Source: an uncultured Collinsella sp. (GTDB lineage: Bacteria; Actinomycetota; Coriobacteriia; Coriobacteriales; Coriobacteriaceae). From it: a stretch of DNA of 10,576 nucleotides. The stretch covers positions 1-10,576 of the forward strand of contig CAKTWE010000064.1 of the NCBI GenBank assembly GCA_934630385.1, written 5' to 3'. Below are positions 5,001 through 10,576 of this stretch, one piece after another. The notes beneath the pieces are model-generated. The model did no database searches and was not told where the DNA came from. It was given only the letters and a program-made list of their open reading frames with translations. The position numbers and the translations under genes were made by a program. Each line of letters starts with the position of its first letter. Within the stretch, counting starts at the first letter, position 1.

Positions 5001-5704
5001 TGCAACAACGCATCACCATCTTTGATACCGTCCGCGGGTTTACGATGCTTTCGATGGCAGGTTTTCACGCCTGCTATGACTTGGCTTACCTCTATGGCTG
5101 GAACATGCCCTGGTTTACGCAGGGCATGTTCCAGGATATCTGGCGCGCCAGTATTAGCTGGGTCTTTTTGTTCATCGCGGGATGGATGTGCACCCTTTCG
5201 CACAACAATATCAAACGTGCCGCCAAATACGCCTTAGCAGCACTCGTCGTCTGGTTGGCAACAACACTTGTCTCAGTCGACGACTCGGTTAATTTTGGCA
5301 TCATCTACTGCATGGCCGCATGTACCGGCATCGTGGCGTTGACCGATCCCGTCCTTAAGAGGATATCGGCAAAATGGGGCATGCTCCTATGCCTTGTGTT
5401 GTTCGCCCTCACCTGGAGCATCCCCAAAACGGTCTACCCTATCCCCTGCCTGGCGTGGCTGGGATTTCCGAGCCCTGTGTTTGTCTCGGGTGATTACTAC
5501 CCCATCATACCGTTTATCTTTATGTATCTCGCAGGATACTTCGCCGCACGCAGAGCGCAAGGAATCGATAAACCCGTCCCAAGCTGGGCCTACGCCAACC
5601 CCTTACCGGCGCTGGCCGTTCTGGGGCGTCATGCACTCCCCTTTTATTTGATACACCAGCCCGTCATTCTGGGCGTTTTAGAGCTCGTTTACTCTGTGCG
5701 ATAA
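5000..5704 (+). CDS. DUF1624 (heparan-alpha-glucosaminide N-acetyltransferase-like) membrane protein
   Basis: This 234-residue protein is largely hydrophobic, with about six or seven membrane segments. It carries the marks of the DUF1624/HGSNAT-type acyltransferase domain: RITIFDTVRGFTMLSMAGFH near the N-terminus (D9, R12 and H23), SGDYYPIIPFIFMYLAGYFA (163-182) and LGRHALPFYLIHQPVI (208-223). Members are thought to move acetyl groups across the membrane onto amino sugars or other surface molecules; the bacterial substrate is unknown. It starts with the TAATG overlap of the lexA stop, so it is probably translated from the lexA mRNA and would rise during SOS induction. Its last 16 bases overlap the 3' end of hflX on the other strand. 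A perfect 15-bp hairpin lies in codons 33-45. Confidence 0.87.
   Translation: MQQRITIFDTVRGFTMLSMAGFHACYDLAYLYGWNMPWFTQGMFQDIWRASISWVFLFIAGWMCTLSHNNIKRAAKYALAALVVWLATTLVSVDDSVNFGIIYCMAACTGIVALTDPVLKRISAKWGMLLCLVLFALTWSIPKTVYPIPCLAWLGFPSPVFVSGDYYPIIPFIFMYLAGYFAARRAQGIDKPVPSWAYANPLPALAVLGRHALPFYLIHQPVILGVLELVYSVR
5098..5134. repeat. Perfect 15-bp hairpin inside the DUF1624 gene
   Basis: CTGGAACATGCCCTG (5098-5112) is the exact reverse complement of CAGGGCATGTTCCAG (5120-5134), with loop GTTTACG. It lies about 100 nt after the lexA stop, in the codons for GWNMPWFTQGMFQ. No T tract follows. It is the longest perfect inverted repeat I found in the window. Confidence 0.85.
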
Positions 5705-6978
5705 CGCTCGAGTCGAGGCGCAATGCGAGCGGGCAGTTTCGCAACGATGCGAACGCCGTCCTCGAGATATTCTTCGTGCAAAAGAGTTCCCTGCTCGTGT
5801 ACAAGCGTGATAAGAGCCCCTTCGCGATACGGAATGTCGGCCGAAAGCAAGACATCCGTTGCTGCAGCCTCACGAGCGATGCGATCGACTAAGGCGTCGA
5901 GCCCCTCACCGGTCTCGGCAGAGAACAAGACCGCCTCGGAATAACGACGTCTAAAACTCAGACGGTCCACGCTATCGAGCAGATCGATTTTATTGAACAC
6001 GGTCAGTGTCAGACGCTCTCCGGCACCGATCTCGTCAAGAACGCGATCGACCGCCGCGAGCTGACGCTCGTAATCCTCGTCAGACGCATCCACGACTTTG
6101 AGGATTAAATCAGCGCCAAGTACCTCGGACAGCGTCGATTTAAAAGCATCGACCAAACCGTGCGGCAGCTTTTGAATAAAGCCGACCGTATCGGTAATGG
6201 TCATACCGCGACCGCCGGGAAGACGATACGAGCGCGTCGTTGGATCGAGCGTGGCGAACAGCTTGTCCTGCGAAAGCACCGTAGACCCGGTCAGACGATT
6301 GAGCAACGTCGACTTACCGGCATTGGTATAACCGGCCAACGCAACTCGAAACGCCGGTGACTCAATACGACTCTTGGACTGTACATCACGCCTCTGTTCG
6401 ACCTGTTTAAGTTCGCGACGAAGCGCGGCAATCTTGTTGCGGATCAGACGTCGGTCGACCTCGAGCTGGCTCTCACCCTGTCCAAAACGCGAGCCGATTC
6501 CGCCACGCGTCTGTTCCTTGGCAAGATGGCTCCACATGCCACGCAAGCGAGGCAGCAGATACTGCAGCTGCGCCAGCTGCACCTGTAGACGGCCCTCACG
6601 CGTCTGGGCATGCAGGCCGAAAATATCAAGAATGAGCGCCGTACGATCGATAATCTTAACCGGTTCGCCCACGGCCTTCTCCAGATATGACTGCTGTGAA
6701 GGCGTCAGATCGTCGTCAAAAATAACGACATCGGCATCCATGCGATGCACTAAGCCGCACAGCTCTTCAACCTTGCCGGAACCGATAAACGATTTGGGAT
6801 ACGGCTTTACCAACCGCTGCGACAGGCGCGCTACGCACTGGGCACCAGCCGTGTGTGCCAGGCGCTCAAGCTCATCGAGCGAACGATCGAGCGGCCACGC
6901 ATTGTCGCGCCACTCGACGCCGACAAGAATGGTGCGCTCGGGCTCGGGTGCCGTGAGAACAAGGGGAAACCGGGCCAT
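5689..6978 (-). CDS. hflX: GTPase HflX
   Basis: HflX is a ribosome-associated GTPase that splits stalled or hibernating 70S ribosomes and helps stress recovery. The 429-residue protein has the N-terminal HflX domain (KSFIGSGKVEEL at 62-73; FDDDLTPSQQ at 87-96), the helical linker with RGGIGSRFGQGESQLEVDRR (158-177), and the G domain with P-loop GYTNAGKST (216-224), DTVGF (263-267), NKID (329-332) and SAETGEGL (353-360). A C-terminal domain of about 60 residues follows. GAGG lies 7 nt before the ATG, and the start overlaps the miaA stop (TAATG), indicating coupled translation. Its 3' end overlaps the convergent DUF1624 gene by 16 bp, so no dedicated terminator fits between them. Confidence 0.97.
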   Translation of the reverse strand: MARFPLVLTAPEPERTILVGVEWRDNAWPLDRSLDELERLAHTAGAQCVARLSQRLVKPYPKSFIGSGKVEELCGLVHRMDADVVIFDDDLTPSQQSYLEKAVGEPVKIIDRTALILDIFGLHAQTREGRLQVQLAQLQYLLPRLRGMWSHLAKEQTRGGIGSRFGQGESQLEVDRRLIRNKIAALRRELKQVEQRRDVQSKSRIESPAFRVALAGYTNAGKSTLLNRLTGSTVLSQDKLFATLDPTTRSYRLPGGRGMTITDTVGFIQKLPHGLVDAFKSTLSEVLGADLILKVVDASDEDYERQLAAVDRVLDEIGAGERLTLTVFNKIDLLDSVDRLSFRRRYSEAVLFSAETGEGLDALVDRIAREAAATDVLLSADIPYREGALITLVHEQGTLLHEEYLEDGVRIVAKLPARIAPRLERYRTE

Positions 6979-7916
6979 TAGGCAGCCTCGATGCGATGCA
7001 AGATATCCTCAACGACCTCATCGATCGTAAACTCGTCCATATCGAACCATAGGATACGGTTGTCGCGTTTAAACCATGAAAGTTGACGCTTGGCATAACG
7101 ACGCGAACGCATCTTAATGAGGTCGCGAGCCTCATCCATAGTCATCACACCGTTAAAAGCGTCAATGATCTCTTTGTAGCCAATTGCCTGCATCGAAGTG
7201 AGCGCATCTTCAAGCCCCTGGTCCATAAGGCCACGGACCTCATCAACAAGACCCTGCTCAAACATGAGGTCAACGCGCTGGTTAATGCGCTCGTATAGCA
7301 GTTCACGATTGCGTGTCAGGCCAAACCACAAGGCATGATAATGCTCACGTGGAACACCAAACTGTGACTTTTGCTGCGCGTATGAAACGCCGTCATCATG
7401 CATTTCGAGCGCACGAATCACGCGGCGCACATTATGAGGATGAATGACCGCGGCAGACTCAGGATCGCGCTCGGCAAGCAGCTTATGAAGCGCTTCCTCA
7501 CCGATGCGCTCGGCAAGTTCCTGATAACCCGCACGGCGATCGTCCTCAAGTTCTCCCGAGGGAAAGTCCATCTCATCGAGGGCGGCCTTAAGATACAGGC
7601 CCGTACCCCCGCAAAACACCGGAAGACGTCCAGACCCGAGCAGGCGCTCAACATGCGCGCGAGCGTCGGCCTGATAAAGCGCTGCAGAGTACGCTACGCC
7701 CGGCTCTACGATGTCAACGAGACGCAGGGGCGCCGTACACTCATCGGGCGTCATCTTTGCGGTGCCGATATCCATACCGCGATAGATTTGCATCGCATCA
7801 CACGAAAGCACTTCAGACGAAAGGCGAGCGGCCAAACGGTCAGCGACGTCACTTTTACCAACCGCAGTCGGACCAACAATCGCAACGGCGGAAAGACCTG
7901 CCTCGGGAGAAATCAT
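6978..7916 (-). CDS. miaA: tRNA dimethylallyltransferase (isopentenyltransferase)
   Basis: MiaA transfers a dimethylallyl group from DMAPP to A37 of tRNAs reading UNN codons, making i6A, the substrate of MiaB. The 312 residues include the P-loop VGPTAVGKS (14-22), the conserved SCDAMQIYRGMDIGTAK (38-54), FCGGTGLYLKA and, near the C-terminus, KRQLSWFKRD. Length and motifs are normal. The start ATG shares one base with the miaB stop (TAATG), and the stop shares one base with the hflX start, so the gene is translationally tied on both sides. The same three genes lie near lexA in other Actinobacteria. Confidence 0.97.
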   Translation of the reverse strand: MISPEAGLSAVAIVGPTAVGKSDVADRLAARLSSEVLSCDAMQIYRGMDIGTAKMTPDECTAPLRLVDIVEPGVAYSAALYQADARAHVERLLGSGRLPVFCGGTGLYLKAALDEMDFPSGELEDDRRAGYQELAERIGEEALHKLLAERDPESAAVIHPHNVRRVIRALEMHDDGVSYAQQKSQFGVPREHYHALWFGLTRNRELLYERINQRVDLMFEQGLVDEVRGLMDQGLEDALTSMQAIGYKEIIDAFNGVMTMDEARDLIKMRSRRYAKRQLSWFKRDNRILWFDMDEFTIDEVVEDILHRIEAA

Positions 7917-9286
7917 TAGCGCGGCTCACCCACAACGGAGCCTGACAAATACCACGTCTTAGCAACGTCGACGTCAACATCAACGATCTTACCAATAAGC
8001 TGGTCGATGCTATATCCCTCGGGAATGGGCGCATGAACAGTCTGATTCTTGGGGCTCTTGCCCAGCAGCACCGCATCGTTCTTTTTACTCGTACCCTCAA
8101 TGAGCGCCGGTACCACGGTATGGAGCTCACCCTGGTTGTACTCGTGCGCTGTCGTCTCGATAACCTTGACCAGTCGGTTAAAGCGCTCAAGGATGACCTC
8201 GTGCGGTGTGGGATCATCAATCTCGGCGGCCGGGGTGCCAGCGCGCTTGGAGTAGATAAACGTATAGGCCTGAGCATAGCGAACGGTCTCGGCAAGCGAG
8301 AGCGTCTGCTCAAAGTCTTCCTCGGTCTCACCGGGGAAGCCAACGATAATATCGGTCGATAGCGCAATATCGGGCATGCGGTTGCGGATGCGATCGACCA
8401 GGTCCAGATAGTCCTCGCGCGTATAGCGACGGTTCATCTCTTTTAGAATGCGGGTCGAGCCCGACTGAACGGCCAGGTGCAGCTGCGGCATGACGGCAGG
8501 CGTCTCGGCCATGGCGTCGATAGTCTCGGGCAGTAGGTCCTTGGGATGCGAGGACGTAAAGAAGATACGCTCCACGCCCGTATCGCCAACGGCGCGCAGC
8601 AGGTCGGCAAAGCGCGGCTTACCAAACAGATCACGGCCATACGAGTTAACGTTTTGGCCCAGCAGCGTGATCTCGCGCACGCCCTGGCGCACCAGACCGG
8701 TCACCTCGTAGACAATCTCCTCGAAGGGGCGGCTCTTTTCGCGGCCGCGCACATACGGCACGATGCAATAGGTGCAGAAATTGTTGCAGCCCGTCATGAT
8801 GGGCACCCAGGCGTGATACTGGGTCTCACGATGCCACGGCATACTCATGGCATCCGAGTCCTCATGCTCATTGGTGCGGATATGACGCTTGCCATCCAGG
8901 AAGGCCTCAGCAATGAGCTCAGCCACATGTGCGATGGAATGCGTGCCGAAAATGACGTTGACATTATCGACGTTGGTAAGCAATCCCTCACCGTCGCGCT
9001 GGGCGATACAACCGCCTACGGCAACCACGCGCTTACCCGAGGGCGAAGGCGGCAGGCTTTTGCAGGAATTGCATTGACCGTACAGGCGCGTATCGGCGGC
9101 CTCGCGCACGCAGCACGTCATAAAGACAACGATATCGGCATGCTCGGGATCGAGCGCCATAAGGCAGCCATATGAATCAAGCAAGCCGCTCACGCGCTCG
9201 GAATCGTGCTGATTCATCTGACAGCCAAACGTGCGGATAAAGTAGGTTTTGCCGGCAAGAATTTCGCGTGCGGAACGCTGGTCCAT
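7916..9286 (-). CDS. miaB: tRNA-2-methylthio-N6-dimethylallyladenosine synthase
   Basis: MiaB is a radical-SAM methylthiotransferase that turns i6A37 into ms2i6A37. The 456-residue protein has the auxiliary cluster cysteines C22 (FGCQMN), C58 (TCCVRE) and C93 (VGGCIAQ), and the radical-SAM motif C167-x3-C171-x2-C174 in MTGCNNFCTYC. A C-terminal TRAM domain (about 380-450) should bind tRNA. The usual NTC reads MTC here, a mild change. The start is uncertain: ATG 9286 is preferred because AGGA lies 9 nt upstream; ATG 9292 is too close to it (3 nt), and a TTG at 9313 would add nine residues to this form. The gene follows spoVS by 44 bp and overlaps miaA by one base. Confidence 0.96.
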   Translation of the reverse strand: MDQRSAREILAGKTYFIRTFGCQMNQHDSERVSGLLDSYGCLMALDPEHADIVVFMTCCVREAADTRLYGQCNSCKSLPPSPSGKRVVAVGGCIAQRDGEGLLTNVDNVNVIFGTHSIAHVAELIAEAFLDGKRHIRTNEHEDSDAMSMPWHRETQYHAWVPIMTGCNNFCTYCIVPYVRGREKSRPFEEIVYEVTGLVRQGVREITLLGQNVNSYGRDLFGKPRFADLLRAVGDTGVERIFFTSSHPKDLLPETIDAMAETPAVMPQLHLAVQSGSTRILKEMNRRYTREDYLDLVDRIRNRMPDIALSTDIIVGFPGETEEDFEQTLSLAETVRYAQAYTFIYSKRAGTPAAEIDDPTPHEVILERFNRLVKVIETTAHEYNQGELHTVVPALIEGTSKKNDAVLLGKSPKNQTVHAPIPEGYSIDQLIGKIVDVDVDVAKTWYLSGSVVGEPR

Positions 9287-9330
9287 ATTCATGTGTCCTA
9301 ACGATGGAAGCAAATCAAACTAAGCAAACG

Positions 9331-9648
9331 CTACGCCACAGGCTTAACGTCATCAACAACGACGTTATCCATGGCGGCTCGATTGATTTGATGAACGTAA
9401 ATAGAGAGACGGATCGCCGTGCGAGATTCCCCGTTGATGAGAATATCGGAGAACACCGGCGCGCAGGAGATATCGAAGCCCGTGGGAATCAAAAAGCCGC
9501 GCGCAATAGCCACGGCCTTAATGGCCTGGTTGACGGCACCGGCACCGACACACTGAATATTGACGGGTACGCCATCTTTGACCATGCCGGCAATGGCGCC
9601 GGCTACGGACGCGGGTGATGATTTGCTTGATACCTTCAGGCAATCCAT
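9331..9648 (-). CDS. spoVS: Stage V sporulation protein S-like (SpoVS)
   Basis: The 105-residue protein matches the small SpoVS/Alba-like fold: MDCLKVSSKSSPASVAGAIA at the N-terminus, VGAGAVNQAIKAVAIARGF (34-52), and FSDILINGESRTAIRLSIYV. Bacillus SpoVS is 86 residues; this one has an extra tail of about 20 (QINRAAMDNVVVDDVKPVA). SpoVS affects sporulation and septation in Bacillus and is widespread in non-sporulating bacteria, where a nucleic-acid-binding role is suspected from the fold. The ATG at 9648 is chosen because AGGAG lies 7 nt upstream and it matches the normal N-terminus; a longer reading to 9687 would add 13 basic residues. It sits between the GHKL ATPase gene and miaB. Confidence 0.93.
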   Translation of the reverse strand: MDCLKVSSKSSPASVAGAIAGMVKDGVPVNIQCVGAGAVNQAIKAVAIARGFLIPTGFDISCAPVFSDILINGESRTAIRLSIYVHQINRAAMDNVVVDDVKPVA

Positions 9649-9664
9649 GAAGAAACTCCTGCGT

Positions 9665-9681
9665 TTAAAAGTACGTTTTAA
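9665..9681. repeat. AT-rich inverted repeat upstream of spoVS
   Basis: TTAAAA (9665-9670) and TTTTAA (9676-9681) flank a 5-bp spacer, 17 bp upstream of the spoVS start. It could be part of a promoter or operator, but no matching -35/-10 pair is evident. Confidence 0.25.
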
Positions 9682-9698
9682 CTGCAATAACTGTATCG

Positions 9699-9716
9699 TA
9701 CCGAGCGGACTCGGTA
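9699..9716. repeat. Short perfect hairpin between the GHKL ATPase and spoVS genes
   Basis: TACCGAG (9699-9705) and CTCGGTA (9710-9716) form a 7-bp stem with a 4-nt loop, 6 nt past the stop codon of the ATPase gene. No T tract follows on the minus strand, so strong termination is unlikely; it may be a weak or factor-assisted terminator or an RNA-processing or stability element. Confidence 0.45.
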
Positions 9717-9722
9717 AAGATG

Positions 9723-10576
9723 CTATTCCTCTTTGGCAAGATCGAACGTCACGGTGATGCGATCACGCGAAACGCGAATCTTAGGGTCGCCGCACAGATT
9801 GAGGTAATACCGGGCGGCGAGGTCGTTAAAGTCGCGCTCGACAGCACGCGAAAACTGCGCCATGTCATCCTTGGCGATACGAAGGCCTCGACGGTCCTTA
9901 GCAAGATCGACGGGAGCCGGCGCATGCGAGGTGGAATCGCGTTCGCGCAACAGACGCGCGGACACGCCGCGAACGGGCTTAATCTGTCCCGACAGAATAC
10001 GGTGGGCAGTACGCTCGGACATCTCGAGACCGAGCCCGGAGCAGATCCTGATAAAGTCCTCGGCATCAGAGGCAAGGCCCAAGCGATCGATAACCGGAAG
10101 CTCGCACTCGTCGTCGATAAAGAGCAGGCGCGACGTATCGAGGCGGCTCGAAGCCTGAGCGTACAGGGTCGCAGCGATCTCGGACGGAGAGCCCAGGTAC
10201 ACATCGCAGCTACGCAGCTCCTCAAGGGCAAACTCACACGCAGCGCGAATGATGTTGTGGGGGCCGCGAGCGCATACATAGCGTCCGTCTTCGTCTTTAA
10301 CGGCCTGAGGCCAGCTCGACTGGTCGGCGCGCTCACCCAAGCGATCGGTGGCAACGCACACCTTAAACGCAGAGCCCAAATCGACGCCCGATGTAACAAC
10401 GCGTGCCTCATCCGTGTTCTGCTTGATAGAGAACAGCGCCATACCACGACCGTGAACACCCCAACGGTCCATTTTCATGCTCTCGAGCTTGGAGGTGACA
10501 CGGGCATCGAAGATACGCTCCTGCATATCCTGCGGTACACCAGAACCGTTATCCAGGAAGAGGAGGGTGCGAACAC
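9723..10576 (-). CDS. GHKL-type ATPase domain protein, N-terminus outside window
   Basis: The frame is open from the right edge to a TAG at 9723-9725 (about 284 residues seen). The visible part begins within a histidine-kinase/HSP90/MutL-type ATP-binding domain: FLDNGSGVPQDMQERIFD (visible residues 6-23) is the DxGxG box with its downstream helix, and GVHGRGMALFSI (39-50) is the G2 glycine lid. The N-box and anything before it are missing, so a kinase, chaperone or DNA-repair ATPase cannot be separated. The remaining roughly 200 residues contain no motif I recognise; they are soluble and charged. The internal ATG at 10526 lies inside the ATPase domain and is not the start. The neighbours suggest an operon with spoVS and miaB. 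Confidence 0.75.
   Translation of the reverse strand, partial: VRTLLFLDNGSGVPQDMQERIFDARVTSKLESMKMDRWGVHGRGMALFSIKQNTDEARVVTSGVDLGSAFKVCVATDRLGERADQSSWPQAVKDEDGRYVCARGPHNIIRAACEFALEELRSCDVYLGSPSEIAATLYAQASSRLDTSRLLFIDDECELPVIDRLGLASDAEDFIRICSGLGLEMSERTAHRILSGQIKPVRGVSARLLRERDSTSHAPAPVDLAKDRRGLRIAKDDMAQFSRAVERDFNDLAARYYLNLCGDPKIRVSRDRITVTFDLAKEE

Noticed and set aside
6562..6580. 8-bp inverted repeat with a 3-nt loop in hflX
   Set aside because: TGCAGCTG/CAGCTGCA of this size is expected about once by chance in a window this long and reflects repeated Gln-Leu codons.

Overview
The window looks like chromosome from a Coriobacteriia-type actinobacterium, most likely Collinsella or a close relative. 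Base composition is moderately GC-rich. The order LexA / LysM protein / NrdR / HflX / MiaA / MiaB matches my memory of the lexA neighbourhood in other Actinobacteria such as Mycobacterium. The SpoVS and DUF1836 genes are common in Firmicutes and deep-branching Actinobacteria. The genus is an inference from gene content, not from a search.

Layout. Positions 1-823 (+) hold the 3' part of a DegV-family lipid-binding protein. It converges on a DUF1836 gene (896-1507, -), with a hairpin terminator between them. Next on the minus strand come trxB (1711-2649), dut (2800-3243), nrdR (3248-3691) and a small membrane-anchored LysM protein (3743-4192). A 160-bp divergent control region then separates these from lexA (4356-5000, +). 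It carries three LexA (SOS) boxes whose centres are exactly 28 bp apart. lexA overlaps by one base a DUF1624 membrane acyltransferase-like gene (5000-5704, +), which runs 16 bp into the convergent hflX (5689-6978, -). hflX, miaA (6978-7916), miaB (7916-9286), spoVS (9331-9648) and a GHKL-ATPase gene truncated by the window edge (9723-10576) are packed on the minus strand and probably form one operon transcribed from beyond the right edge.

How the genes fit together. The centre is an SOS module. LexA represses itself and, through a strong nested promoter (TTGACA, 16 nt, GATAAT, with an SOS box in the spacer), the LysM gene, which resembles the YneA/ChiZ-type SOS division inhibitors. Read-through from LysM would carry nrdR (ribonucleotide reductase repressor) and dut (dUTPase), linking damage-induced division arrest to dNTP control. 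trxB, whose thioredoxin pathway recycles ribonucleotide reductase, lies 150 bp further on. The right-hand block is housekeeping: MiaA and MiaB make ms2i6A37 in tRNA, and HflX is a ribosome-associated GTPase.

Most unexpected in the DNA itself are two long perfect hairpins inside coding sequence (13-bp arms in dut, 15-bp arms in the DUF1624 gene, both with 7-nt loops) and a 10-bp inverted repeat that would pair across the nrdR ribosome binding site and start codon. No gene-free stretch exceeds 300 bp. I see no RNA genes, CRISPR arrays or mobile elements.
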